Source of the DNA: Streptomyces sp. DH41
Lineage (GTDB): Bacteria > Actinomycetota > Actinomycetes > Streptomycetales > Streptomycetaceae
Length of the DNA: 64,000 bases
Reading direction: 5' to 3'
NCBI RefSeq assembly: GCF_029813785.1
Contig: NZ_JARVKY010000003.1
Location: 423,090 to 487,089 of the forward strand
A program made the position numbers and the translations under genes. Below, one piece after another: positions 1-8,973 of this stretch. The notes under the pieces are model-generated. The model did no database searches and was not told where the DNA came from. It was given only the letters and a program-made list of their open reading frames with translations. Numbering within the stretch: position 1 is the first letter of the stretch; every line of letters begins with the position of its first letter.

Positions 1-429
1 GCCGCGGGTGAGCACCACGCTCGCCGCGTCGAACAGCACGGTCTGCTCGGCCTCGCCCCACTGCCGGACCGCGTCGTCCCACACGGCCGTCACGTGCTCG
101 ACGAGACCGGCGATCCGGTCGGGGCGCAGCAACGGCAGGAAGAACTCCTTGCGGGCGCGGTGCGCATCGCCGTCGAGCGTGTGGACGGCGTCATGACCGA
201 ACAAGGTGCTCAGCACAGGCCCCGGCAGGGCGCCGCCGCGGCGTACGTTCCCTTCGTCGTAGAAGAACCGCACCGCTTCCGGTCCGCGCACGACGAGCGC
301 CGGCTTGCCCAGCACCCGAGTGCGAGCCACGCCGTCGGGACGTTCCCGCAGCACGCTGGGCAACCAGGAGTAGCCCTGGACGAGAGCCGGCAGGGAACGG
401 TCGATCAAGGGTGCGGTCGGCATCTGCAT
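1..429 (-). CDS. Cytochrome P450, CYP152 (fatty-acid peroxygenase) type, N-terminal 143 aa; runs off the left edge
   Basis: The frame opens at ATG 429 (or the in-frame ATG at 423, which gives a start MPTAPLIDRS) and stays open to base 1, so only the N-terminal third is present. Visible CYP152-type features are the RFFYDEGNVRRGGALP segment (about residues 54-69), TLFGHDAVHTLDG (75-87) and the C-helix block HRARKEFF (90-97), whose Arg and His normally contact haem propionates. Known members are about 410-430 aa and use hydrogen peroxide to hydroxylate or decarboxylate fatty acids; the haem Cys and the active-site Arg would lie outside the window. I see no strong ribosome site before either ATG. 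The subfamily call rests on motif recognition only. Confidence 0.8.
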   Translation of the reverse strand, partial: MQMPTAPLIDRSLPALVQGYSWLPSVLRERPDGVARTRVLGKPALVVRGPEAVRFFYDEGNVRRGGALPGPVLSTLFGHDAVHTLDGDAHRARKEFFLPLLRPDRIAGLVEHVTAVWDDAVRQWGEAEQTVLFDAASVVLTRG

Positions 430-969
430 GGCCACCGGGTGCCCGCGCCCTCAGCCGGGACACGTGGTGGTCGATACAAGAAGGCGAACAGTGAGGCGCC
501 GGAGTCGTGGGCTGGCCGATCCCCCTGGGCGGACTGAAGCGCGCGCTGTGCGTGCGCGCCGGTGACACCGTCACCGCTGATCGGTATGCCGACGCCCTCG
601 CGCTGAAGAGCGGGCGTGGATGCATCGGCGGGCCAGATCGCGGACCCTCCCTCTATGGACAGCACAAGCCGCGGCCCGAGCGTGTGACACCTCCTTGGGG
701 GAGGCGTCACCTCCGAGCAGGTGGAGCAGCGGAGCGATTGGTACAGACGGCGTCGGTCAAAAGAACTTCATGGACGTCGCCACCTTGGATGATCGCATGG
801 CCGGATAGCGGGCGCTGCCCGGCCCAAGACCGAGCCCCCGATGCATCCACCCACGGCCAGCGACTTATGCGCGCTACGTTCCTCATCCGTGCGCCCGGTG
901 CCCGGGGCGGCGCGAAGCGGGAGGCGGCTACCGCGCCGGCAGCCGCCTGGTGGTCATCGCGCCGCCCGG
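430..969. other. Intergenic, no convincing gene; one hairpin
   Basis: Open frames here are short and show no recognisable motif or consistent wobble GC bias. An imperfect inverted repeat at 684-710 (GTGACACCTCC / GGAGGCGTCAC, one mismatch, TTGGG-like loop) could act as a transcription terminator. Otherwise I see nothing. Confidence 0.4.
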
Positions 970-1173
970 TCAGCGCCGGACGATGTTCTGCGCCTGCGGC
1001 CCCTTCTGGCCCTGTCCGACCTCAAAAGTGACGTGCTCTCCCTCTGTCAGCTCGCGGAACCCATTGCCCTGGATCTCGGAGTAGTGCGCGAAGACGTCCG
1101 CGCCCCCGTCGTCCTGCGCGATGAAGCCGTAGCCCTTTTCGCTGTTGAACCACTTCACGGTGCCGCTGGCCAT
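970..1173 (-). CDS. Cold-shock domain protein (CspA family), 67 aa
   Basis: A complete single cold-shock domain, the usual length for the family. RNP1 appears as KGYGFI (residues 13-18) and RNP2 as VFAHYSEI (27-34); the start [14 protein letters not shown] is canonical. Such proteins bind single-stranded nucleic acid and melt RNA secondary structure in the cytoplasm. ATG 1173 is preceded by GAAGGA at a good distance. Actinomycetes carry many copies, so this one may be growth- or stress-regulated rather than truly cold-induced. It is a lone gene with no operon partner visible. Confidence 0.95.
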   Translation of the reverse strand: MASGTVKWFNSEKGYGFIAQDDGGADVFAHYSEIQGNGFRELTEGEHVTFEVGQGQKGPQAQNIVRR

Positions 1174-1556
1174 ACTGTCGATCCTTCGTTCATGCGCGGA
1201 GGAACAGCCCAGCTATCTGGGCATGGTCCGGCTCCCGGCAGCAGGAGCCGCAATCGTTGTACCCCGCACTGTCCCGCTTATCCGACCGACGACACACCCA
1301 GCCCCCAGGCGGCCACCGCCGTCCTTTCCGACTCCGCAGGCCATTGCATGCGCGCCTGCGGCCGGTGGTGACAGATGAAGACGGCCCCGACGCCGAGCGC
1401 GGGGCCGGAGCCGTCGACGACGCAGGTCCCGTCGTGGGGCGAGCAGAACCCGCGCGTACTGCCCAACGCATCGGGTATCAGGTCGTTACGCTGCCGATGC
1501 CTGCAGTCGGCTGACCGGCATCGCGCAGTCGACCGGGGAATGTCAGGCCACGACAC

Positions 1557-2066
1557 GATGTGCCGGAGCAGCGGCGGCGGATAGCCCGCGGCGAGCAAGG
1601 GCCCGCGTACGTCACGGTCAAGGTCGGGCAGATAGCCGAGGAGTACGTCGGCAGGCCCGGTGATCTTCACCTCACCGCACGCCGCGGGCAGCACAAGTGT
1701 CTCCGCCCGGCCGAGCACCTCGTTCCACCCACCCGCTCTTACCCGCATCGGAGCACCGACGTTCAACAGGATCTGCGCGGTGGCGAAGGAGTGCCGCATC
1801 GGCTCCGCGGTCCCGGCACGCCAGCGTTCGAGCGCGAAGTACGGACCGGCGCACAGGAACACGCGTTCCACCGCGTCTCCGACGGCGATACTCAGCCCGG
1901 AGGTGAAATCCGGACGGGCCGCCAGGTCAGCCTCGAGCATCAGCATGTCAAGGTTGGATCGAAGCTCCTCGTCGCCCACTGGGGAACCGTCCTCCATCTT
2001 CCAGCTGACACCGGTCTCCCGGGAGGGTCCGTACCCGCGCAGCATCGGTGGGATGGCCACTCGCAT
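1557..2066 (-). pseudogene. C-terminal fragment of a type I mannose-6-phosphate isomerase-like protein
   Basis: About 170 residues from ATG 2066 resemble the cupin-like C-terminal domain of actinobacterial ManA/phosphomannose isomerase: VERVFLCAGPYFALERW, TAQILLNVG and the ending LPAACGEVKITGPADVLLGYLPDL. The metal-binding N-terminal cupin is missing, and family members exceed 380 aa. Downstream of about 1557 the frame stays open to 1278 but becomes Arg/His/Cys-rich with no homology, so the true 3' end is lost too. I read it as a truncated remnant beside the degraded integrase region. Residual expression cannot be excluded. Confidence 0.5.
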
Positions 2067-2112
2067 GGGGGTACTGAGGCCCGGTCCTGGTTGGCGACGA
2101 GCGAAACATAGA

Positions 2113-2147
2113 CCGTGATCGCCGGTTGGCCAAACCGGCGATCACGG
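2113..2147. repeat. Perfect 15-bp inverted repeat, 5-nt loop
   Basis: The arms 2113-2127 and 2133-2147 (CCGTGATCGCCGGTT and its exact complement) flank GGCCA. There is no T-run. It could be a terminator, or part of a lost element's end. A related hairpin with an ATCGCCGG / CCGGCGAT core occurs at 54513-54541. Confidence 0.6.
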
Positions 2148-2245
2148 CAATCCTTGGAGGGGCTCGTCACCCCCCGGGCTTGGTGTTCGACATGAACACA
2201 TAAGGCTGCGCTGGGGCTCCCACACTCCAAGGAAAGCGAGTAGTC

Positions 2246-2907
2246 CTGTCTTACCCGATCAAGAAGCTTGCCCCCAAAGCCAAGGGCAAGGTCCGGTACC
2301 GGTTCGTGGTCGACGCAGGGCCCGATCCCGTCACCGGGAAACGCACACAGGTGACACGTACCTTCGCCACGCTGAGGGAGGCGAAGGCGGAGTACGCGAG
2401 CATCGTGCATCGTCGCTACGAGGCGGAGCAGGCACCGTTCAGTCAGGTCACGGTGGACGAGTGGCTCGATCAGTGGCTGGCCATGAAGGCCGAGGATCTG
2501 GAAGGGAGCACTGCCTACAGCTACACCATGACCCTGGCCCGGGTCCGCGGAAGGCTCGGGCGCATCAGGCTCCAGGACCTCACCGAGGACCACGTCGAGG
2601 CATGGATGCGATGGGCGCTCCAGGAAGGGCGTGAGCGGGGAGGGAAGCCGGGCACCGGCCTCGGGGCAACCTCGGTCGAGATGTCGCTGGCTCGGCTGAA
2701 GGAGGCGCTTGACCGGGCAGTGACACGGGGCCTGGTCCGGGTGAACGTTGCTCGTGAGGTGACCGTTCCCCGTAAGACACGCAAGGCAGAGCGAAGGGCC
2801 AGGGCCGCAGTGCCGCCGTGGAGCGTCTCGGAAGTACGCGCCTTTGTCCGTGCGGTCGCAGGTGGCCGCCTGCAGGCACCGTCCTTCTCGCCCTGATGGG
2901 TGGGCCT
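2246..2907 (+). pseudogene. Decayed tyrosine-recombinase (phage/ICE integrase), N-terminal half only
   Basis: The reading frame matches the arm-binding and SAM-like core-binding domains of streptomycete integrases: SYPIKKLAPKAKGKVRYRF, then TRTFATLREAKAEYA, VDEWLDQWLAMKAEDLE and RLGRIRLQDLTEDHVEAWM. Three lesions are visible. The expected ATG before SYP is CTG (2246), with GGAAAG upstream; the next usable start is GTG 2306. After GGRLQAP the frame shifts: the next frame reads VLLALMG, the normal continuation, so one base appears to be missing near 2881. Homology then stops at about 2907, so the whole catalytic domain (Arg, His, Tyr) is gone. Not a functional recombinase. Confidence 0.85.
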
Positions 2908-3225
2908 TGACCCCTGATCTTGGACACACGACCCAGCTCCGCCGCCGAGTTCGGCACTTCATGGAAGAGGTGAAGGCCGATGGGCCACGGAAAACCAGGT
3001 GAATATCTTGGCGCCCGTAACCGTTGCCATCCGAGACTGATCCCTGCGCCTTGGGCATGGCGAAGAGGGGAAGATGACGCGAGAGCGCATGATCATGTGG
3101 TGGTGGAGCGTGCTGGTCGGCTCTCCCATCCCGCTCTCGCACTCGCCTGTGGGCCGGGATCGAAACAACCCCCGAGCAGGCCCAGTGCCGCCGACTTTCG
3201 ACATGTCTGATGAGACGTCAGGTAA

Positions 3226-3246
3226 GTCAGCATCCACTCAGCATCA
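3226..3246 (-). repeat. TGCTGAC heptamer group (reverse orientation)
   Basis: GTCAGCA at 3226-3232 followed by a near-match TCAGCATC. The reverse complement of 3201-3246 resembles the + strand context at 5581-5620 (ATGCTGACTT, spacer, TGAC, CTCRTCAG). Confidence 0.4.
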
Positions 3247-3525
3247 GTCCCATACGGCTCTCCGCGCGTGCGCCCGGTCGGTGGCTTGCTGGGAGCCTGC
3301 TGGCGCAGAAAGACGCAGGCGGCAAGCCTGGTCACAGCAACGCACGATTTTCCTGGAGGTCTTCGAGCCGAAGGCATGCCGATGTACAGTGAGGGACGCC
3401 CCTGACCTGCAAAAAGTTGGCGGGGAGCCGTCTTCTAGGAGTCCAAAGTGTTGCGAACTTTGATCAAGTCCAAGATCTACTATCTGGACATTTGTGCAGG
3501 TCAGACGCATGATGGAGCCGCTCAG

Positions 3526-3580
3526 GTCAGCAAATGGTCAGCATCGGGCGCGGGAGCGTCCTGACTTGCTGACCTGACGG
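3526..3580. repeat. Inverted pair of TGCTGAC groups upstream of the intact integrase
   Basis: GTCAGCA occurs at 3526-3532 and 3537-3543 (11-bp period), facing TGCTGAC at 3567-3573 inside CTGACTTGCTGACCTGAC. The site ends about 60 bp before the integrase start. It could be an autoregulatory or arm-type recombinase site. Confidence 0.45.
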
Positions 3581-3637
3581 CCGCCGTGGCGGGGCCCTGG
3601 GCGCGGATGTCCGGCTCTTGTTTGGAGGTTGCGTCTC

Positions 3638-4774
3638 TTGGCTCGTCAGCTCGCCCGGGGAATGGGGTCGTTCTTCAAGGACTGCGACTGTGCCCGGCCG
3701 TCCCGGTGTCCGCATCCGTACACGATCCGTTTCCGGAACGGACTGGGAAAGCAGTCCGAGGAGGGCGGCTTCGGTACGCAGGACGATGCGATCGAGCGCC
3801 TGACGCAGATCTATACGGAGAAGAAGCGCACGGCGCCGTCTGTGGCAGAGGCGCGCCGCGAGCTGGGGCAGAAGACGGTGAAGGAGTATGCGAAGGAGTG
3901 GCGATCCCGGCAGCGAAAGATGACCGAGTACTCCACGGGCGAGCACGTTGGTAGCTCCCTCAACGTGCACATCTTCCCGCGCCTGGGTTCGCGGAAACTG
4001 AATACCGTCACGCCACTCGTGGTGGAGCGTTTCCTGGATGCATTGGAGGCCGACGGTGTCGGCCGAGGGAACCAGGTCAACATATTCCGCATCCTGAAGA
4101 CGATTCTGCGGGACGCCTTTGACAAGGGGGCGATGGCGGACGATCCGGTGAAGGGGGTGCAGGAGCCGGAGTACGTCAGGGAGAAGGTGGTTATTCCGTC
4201 CCTGGAGTATGTGAAGCAGGCGCTGGCGGTCGCGGGTGACGATCTCGCGATGGAGATCGTGATGATGGCGGGGTGCGGGTTGCGCAATGGTGAGGCCCGG
4301 GCGGTGAACGTCAACAACGTGGTGGCCGACGACGTGTACCGGGTCCACGAGCAGATCCACTCCAACACGCACCGGCCGGCCAAGCTCAAGCACCGCAAGG
4401 TGGGGGAGTTCCGGGAGGTGCCTCTGCCACGCTCGGTGCGGGAGGCAATCGAACGATACGAGGAGAAGCACGGCACTACGCGGGAGGGCTATCTGCTGCG
4501 AGGGCCGAGCGGCTACTACACGGAGCCGATGGAACGCCGACGCGTCCGCGCACTCTTCGAGAAGCTGCCCGTCATGGACGGGATGGGGATGTACGGCTTC
4601 CGGCACTACTTCGCGTCCAATGCACTCGGCAACGGCATACCGATCACGGACGTGGCCGAGTGGATGGGACACAAGTCGATCGAGGAAACGTACCGCACCT
4701 ACCGGCACCTGATGCCGGGCAGTATCACCAAGGCCGCGCGCATCCTTGACGCCGGTCTCTGGGAAGCGGCGTAA
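3638..4774 (+). CDS. Tyrosine recombinase / site-specific integrase, 378 aa
   Basis: Catalyses integration or excision of a mobile element. TTG 3638 is preferred because GGAGG sits 9 nt upstream; an in-frame TTG at 3629 overlaps that site. An N-terminal zinc-ribbon-like stretch (CDCARPSRCPHP) is followed by the core-binding domain (TVKEYAKEWRSRQ to about residue 175) and the catalytic domain. Visible catalytic residues are R216 (CGLRNGEA), R322 (YGFRHYFAS), H345 (MGHKS) and nucleophile Y355 (TYRTYRHL). The usual His before the second Arg is Tyr (Y319), as I recall for related streptomycete integrases. It appears intact. It ends about 30 bp before a pirin 3' fragment and a 42-bp perfect repeat, as expected for an int gene next to its attachment site. 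Confidence 0.93.
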   Translation: MARQLARGMGSFFKDCDCARPSRCPHPYTIRFRNGLGKQSEEGGFGTQDDAIERLTQIYTEKKRTAPSVAEARRELGQKTVKEYAKEWRSRQRKMTEYSTGEHVGSSLNVHIFPRLGSRKLNTVTPLVVERFLDALEADGVGRGNQVNIFRILKTILRDAFDKGAMADDPVKGVQEPEYVREKVVIPSLEYVKQALAVAGDDLAMEIVMMAGCGLRNGEARAVNVNNVVADDVYRVHEQIHSNTHRPAKLKHRKVGEFREVPLPRSVREAIERYEEKHGTTREGYLLRGPSGYYTEPMERRRVRALFEKLPVMDGMGMYGFRHYFASNALGNGIPITDVAEWMGHKSIEETYRTYRHLMPGSITKAARILDAGLWEAA

Positions 4775-4779
4775 CAGTC

Positions 4780-4968
4780 GCTGGCGCAGTGGGCCCCATC
4801 CGGTTGTTCTGGAACTGGATCGGGCGCTCCCAGGAGGAGATCGTACAGGCCCGCCGGGACTGGATGGAAGGGGCGCGATTCGGGGAGGTCAAGGGGTACG
4901 ACGGCGCCCCGCTGCCCGCGCCCGCGCTGCCGGCAGTCCCGCTGAAGCCTCGTGGAAGAGTCCGTTGA
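4780..4968 (+). pseudogene. Pirin-family 3' fragment (copy A), likely integration target
   Basis: The frame reads GPIRLFWNWIGRSQEE, RRDWMEGARFGEVKGYDG, then a Pro/Ala-rich tail ending LKPRGRVR and TGA 4966-4968. This matches the extreme C-terminus of streptomycete pirin-type cupins (normally about 300 aa; the rest is absent). It begins immediately after the integrase stop. A second, non-identical copy lies at 61454-61615. Whether this is the original host 3' end or one carried in by an element cannot be told from the window. Confidence 0.6.
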
Positions 4969-5450
4969 CCTGCAGAAATGCTTATGCTCAGCGGCTGATG
5001 AGTGGCAGGCGAACCCCGTGTCGCCCTCCATGACGGCACTCGCTGGCGGTAGGCCACCTCAGTGGATCGCAGGGCTGAATTACCGTGGAGGGCGATTCCG
5101 AAGTGTGGCCATCCGTGGGCGGCTGTGGCAGGACACTTGCTGACCTCATGCTGACTTTGCTGACACCTCGTCAGATGCGACCTACGTGGTCTGACCGTCA
5201 TTCTGGCGAGTGGCGTGGTCTTGCAGTGAAAGTGTCGCGGTCGGGCGAAGGTCGACTCGGGGGCCTCCTGGCTCCGCCGGGGCGGAGCGTCAGGCCTCCG
5301 CTGCATGGCGTTGTAGAGAGGTGACAAGGCTGACGTCGTTCACAGGTTCCACGCCGGCCTGCAGAGAGGAGGCGGTCGAAGCGCCAGTAGGTGGGTCCCC
5401 TTTGGAAGCGCTGCCCGTGTCGCGCCTCAGCGGTCCGTGACGATGATGAG
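4806..5450 (+). repeat. Long direct repeat, copy A (partner 61453-62088); candidate attachment region
   Basis: The first 42 bp (4806-4847) are identical to 61453-61494. After that the copies match patchily to about 5450, through the pirin tail, a stretch around 5088-5155, and a well-conserved block near 5290-5355 containing ATGGCGTTGTAGAGAGGTG. Similarity stops sharply to the left at 4806, which is typical of a recombination core. No gene beyond the pirin tail is evident. Confidence 0.75.
5138..5164 (+). repeat. Three TGCTGAC heptamers (copy A)
   Basis: TGCTGAC at 5138-5144, 5149-5155 and 5158-5164 (periods 11 and 9 bp, about one helical turn), followed by CTCGTCAG. The layout suggests cooperative protein binding, for instance integrase arm sites. 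Confidence 0.5.
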
Positions 5451-6179
5451 CATCTCCATGGGTACCTCCTGGGAAGCCTAGCAGGCCAGTCAGTGACCTG
5501 CGTCTTTGCTGGTCAGAGTAGGTGGGAGCGGTTTTCGATCTTGGCGCTCCGTGGCGGCTCGGAGCGGGTTCTGGCGGTACTGATGCTGACTCAATGCTGA
5601 CTTTGGTGACGGCTCGTCAGGTCCGTCGGACGGTCGGGTGCGGCTTGGTCGGGATCCCTGCTGTCGGCAGTATCGGCCTTGCGGCAGCGAAGGTCACGCG
5701 CGAGTACGGCATGGGCGCGCCCATGCCCCGAAACGGGCTGTGCCGGATGTCGGCGTCTTGTGGGCCTTGGCCAGCAGGTCGCTGGTTGAGCAGGTCACTC
5801 CTGGAGGACTGTCTAAGCATGCTTGACGTGACAGTGCGCCGTGGTCGGGGGACCGTTCAGGTAGTACTTGACTGGAAGAAGATCCGCACCCGGGCCTTGC
5901 GTGGCCTTGATGCCGATGCCCTGGTCCCCGCCGCACCCGTGAACCACCTCCGCACGCGGACACGTCATAAAAGGCGGTGCACCAGCGCTGCGACGACCTC
6001 GCCGAATCCCGTCTTCCCGACCCGGTTCAACTCCACCGTCACAAAACGCCCCTGCCTTCGCACCTTGCCCTCGGTGATCCCACCCAGCGCTGTGCCACGC
6101 CTGCGTAACCCACCGGGGTCTTGGCAGCGCTGCCTCCTGTCGGGCCAGGGCAGCTCCCCGTGTCACAGCGTCGCCTTCT
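5451..6179. other. No recognisable gene; TGCTGAC pair at 5584-5601
   Basis: Several frames are open but composition and motifs do not support coding. TGCTGAC recurs at 5584-5590 and 5595-5601 (11-bp period), again followed by a CTCGTCAG box, as in copy A. Confidence 0.4.
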
Positions 6180-6389
6180 GGTGTCGTGTAAGAGGTGATG
6201 AAGAAGTCCCCGTACCCGGCGAGTCTGGGTCGGCAGTCCTTGGCGACCATCTCCCCATACATGCGCGCGACACCACGGTTTGCGTGACCCGCCCCTTCTC
6301 GTCGGGCCGGTTCGGCCGGCCGTAGTGTTGAACCCCGCCGATCTAAGGATGATGCGGGAGCAATCCGGCGCCAGCAGCAGGAAGTCCAT
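6180..6389 (-). pseudogene. Fragment of a protein with a DUF559-like endonuclease fold
   Basis: On the minus strand, pieces in three frames join as MDFLLLAPDCSRIIL, then EIGGVQHYGRPNRPDEKGR, then YGEMVAKDCRPRLAGYGDFF. Together they recall the C-terminal module of many streptomycete hypothetical proteins (MDFLLLLP..., LEVDGKHHY, YAEMVAEDRRLRLAGYEV), which have a PD-(D/E)XK/Vsr-like core with the GK-like HHY/QHY block. At least two frameshifts separate the pieces and no N-terminus is present. Family assignment is from memory of this motif series. Confidence 0.5.
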
Positions 6390-6637
6390 CCGCTGTCGTG
6401 GCAGCGCCTCGGTCTGCCTGCCGCTTTCCGTGTGTGCAGGGGCGTTTGGAGGCAGACCTGCGGGCTACGCAGACGGAATTCAACGGGTGCATGCCGATGG
6501 CATGCGCCACCTCGACGGTGGCGGTTTCCAGGGCGAAGTTCCTCTGTCCCCCGGCGCGGCGCGCATGGAGCCCGGGCAGAGGATGTTGCGCCGACCGGGC
6601 GAACCCGGCGCCATGATTTGCATCCTGCTCTTCAACT

Positions 6638-7290
6638 CGCTCGCGCTGCGCCGTTCCACCGGGCGAGTCCTTCGAAAGCGTCTAGTGCACGGACGTCGTA
6701 GGGGCCGAACAACTCCCGGCAGTCACGGGCGAGGCGGTCGTAGAGTGCGGCTGCTCCGCGGGTGTCGCCTGACTGGCCGGTGAGGTCGGCGTGTTCGGTG
6801 CGTGCTTCGATCAGTGGTTGATCGCCACGGTCGTGAAGGATTTCCAGTTCGAAGATGCGCAAGTCCAGGGCTTCGATGTGCTGTGAGAGGCTGATGCTAC
6901 TGCCGGGCGTGTCGGGTATTCGGAGTGTTCGATGGTGTCGTCTGTTGCGTCCAAAAGATGCGACAGTTCGATTACCGCGCGTTCGGCGGCGCGTGCGTTC
7001 TTGGGACGGTCGGCTGGGTCCTTCGCCAAGAGACTCCGGACGAGGCTGTCGAGCTGGGCGGGAATGCCGGGGCGGTGGTCACTCGGAAGCGCCGGCGTAT
7101 CGTCCTGGTGCATCCGGCCCACGGTCATCGGGTCGTCGTGAGGGCTGCCGAAGGGCGGGTGCCCCGTCAGCATCTCGAACAGGACGCAGCCGACGGAGTA
7201 CAGGTCGCTGCGTTCGCCTCCGGTGTCGCCGTGCCATCGCTCGGGTGCCTTGTACAGGGGGGTGGAGTACGCGGCATTTGCCGTCGAGTG
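6638..7290 (-). pseudogene. Ser/Thr protein kinase with TPR-like tail, 5'-truncated and frameshifted
   Basis: Reading from about 7290, the C-lobe of a Hanks-type kinase is clear: APERW (subdomain VIII), SDLYSVGCVLFEMLTG (IX), then SLLAKDPADRP (XI). The N-lobe, catalytic loop and DFG are missing. Near 6890 the frame changes and continues as SQHIEALDLRIFELEI, RGAAALYDRLARDCRELFG and YDVRALDAFEGLARW, the helical repeats typical of streptomycete kinases with a TPR sensor tail. Both the truncation and the frameshift argue that it is dead. Confidence 0.8.
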
Positions 7291-7510
7291 AACCTATACG
7301 TTTGGGCGACAACGCCACTAATGCAGCAGGACGGGTACCGGCGTGGGTGAGACCGAGCGCTGGAAGGCCGCACGCCAGGACAGCACACCATCACCCCAGC
7401 CAGGCCCGGCCCCATCCGGCTCCGTACATGAGGCGCTCGGCTTCGGCTGATCCGACGACAGCGGGGCCAGAAGGGATCAGCCCACCCGGTCCCGCTGCTA
7501 ACCGGCTGAG

Positions 7511-7909
7511 GTGGAACGGGCGCACGCAGGTGTCCATTTGTCACGGAACATCTACCCCTTGTGCCTTGATGTGCACACCAGGCCGCGCGCGTTCCTCACC
7601 CGGCATGCCAAAGACCGGCCCTTGCTGGGTGATTCGCTGGACAACTGGCTCTACCCGCTGGCAGCCATGTCCGCCTACACGCTCTGTCGGCTGCGGCAAC
7701 CTTCGCCGCGAGACCTGCTCAACATTGCCCCCGGGCACCTCAGTGACGACTTGATGTTCCGCATGACAGGCACTCTGGAACAGAGCTTCAAAAGCGTCCT
7801 CCGCCGCAACAAGGCCGGCGGCGTAGACCGGATCGCCCGTACCCCCGTCTTCACCACCAAGATCCGCCAAGCCGTCGTGTCCCAGAGCCGTTACCACATC
7901 GAAGGCTGA
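7511..7909 (+). CDS. Unrecognised protein or C-terminal remnant, up to 132 aa
   Basis: Codon use (strong G/C at third positions) supports coding on this strand from about 7540 to TGA 7907-7909. The product has a hydrophobic stretch around WLYPLAAMSAYTLCRL and a basic C-terminus (SVLRRNKAGGVDRIAR, VVSQSRYHIEG). I do not recognise the family. No ribosome site precedes the ATG at 7511, and the first residues look unlike the rest, so it may be a 5'-truncated gene rather than a complete one. Confidence 0.35.
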   Translation: MERAHAGVHLSRNIYPLCLDVHTRPRAFLTRHAKDRPLLGDSLDNWLYPLAAMSAYTLCRLRQPSPRDLLNIAPGHLSDDLMFRMTGTLEQSFKSVLRRNKAGGVDRIARTPVFTTKIRQAVVSQSRYHIEG

Positions 7910-8973
7910 GCGCTACCCAGGAAATGCTGCCGGGCATGTCCACGGCCGATGATGAGGTCGGCTGGCGCGGCCCGGCCCGGTGCTATCTCGCGGCGGCGAT
8001 AAGCGCGGACGGCGCACGGCCCAAGCGTCGAAGCCGTCACTGCCTGGACTCGAAGAAGTCCAGCCCAAAGGCCGACGACGCTACATCGCGGACGCAAGAG
8101 CCGGAGCCATCATCCTGCACCGGTACATCAGGAACCGCTCTGGAAACTGCCCCGACGTCGGTCGACACCGTCTCGTCCGGTCCGGCGTCCTGGCGGTGTC
8201 CGTCGGTCGGTGCGGCCTGTGATGCCCCTGCCGTCCGGGCGACGTTGACGACCCTAGCCAGGGGTAGGACCGGGGTCGTGTCAGGACTCCTGCCGTGACT
8301 GGTGCGGTAGGTCGCGGCAGGAGTGTTCGTGTCTGGCCGACAGATCGTCATGCCCGACTGCGGAGGGAGTGGCCCGGACGTACTGCGGCTTCCGGTCTTC
8401 GCCGTTCAGCCCAGGTCGGGCAGACCGAGTACGGAGCGGCAGCGGACGTCGTTGCGCCGCAGACGGTCCAGGACCTCGCTCACTCGTGCCGAGGGGGAGC
8501 AGTTCGGTGCCGGAGGTGGCGCCGTGCTCGGCGCGGAGTCCAACATGGTGAGGGTCGCGAGCCTGCCGCTGCCTGCGGAGTTGAGCTTCTTCGTCCCATG
8601 AGCAGGTCGGTGGTCCTCGCAGTGACAGGTCCCGGTGCCTGAGATGGCCGAGCGTCCCAGGTGGGTGGAGGCCCTGGCCGGGCCCCAGGGCGCTTATGGT
8701 GTCGGCGCCGGGAGGATAAGTGATCCTGTGACAGGGGGAGGCGTTTGTTGCAGCATGTCAGCTGCTGTGGTCATTGCTGCTGTTGTGGTAAGTATGACGG
8801 TCGAAGGGGAGTCGTCGCGCGATGCGGTTGGGGTGTCCGCTCCCGGGTGACGCTGGGGCGTTGACGGCCCGGGGCCGACGGTACATGCAGCGGCCGTTTG
8901 GCCGGCCGCCCGATCACCGATTGCGCTGCGCGCGCGGCGTCGGCGGAGCATCGCAGCGGGCTGGGGGCGTGTG
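7910..8973. other. About 1 kb without a convincing gene, upstream of the Qat operon
   Basis: Short frames on both strands lack motifs. A minus-strand segment at about 8402-8490 ends VLDRLRRNDVRCRSV...LPDLG* and could be the tail of a lost gene. The Qat promoter presumably lies in the last 150 bp, but no clear -35/-10 pair stands out. Confidence 0.4.

Larger units (their letters stand above)
2908..3637. other. Non-coding stretch between the two integrases
   Basis: Integrase homology ends where the sequence changes to TGACCCCTGATCTTGGACAC (2908-2927), which looks like the terminal repeat of an IS3-like element, but no transposase follows. The remainder contains no credible gene. It holds two groups of the heptamer GTCAGCA / TGCTGAC (listed separately), which may be recombinase arm sites. 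Confidence 0.4.

Noticed and set aside
1940..3142. A 400-codon minus-strand frame covering the integrase remnant
   Set aside because: Overlaps clear integrase homology on the + strand; low-complexity His/Pro/Arg composition.
5522..6325. A 267-codon + strand frame
   Set aside because: Runs through phased repeats and opposes the nuclease-like remnant; no domain and poor wobble bias.
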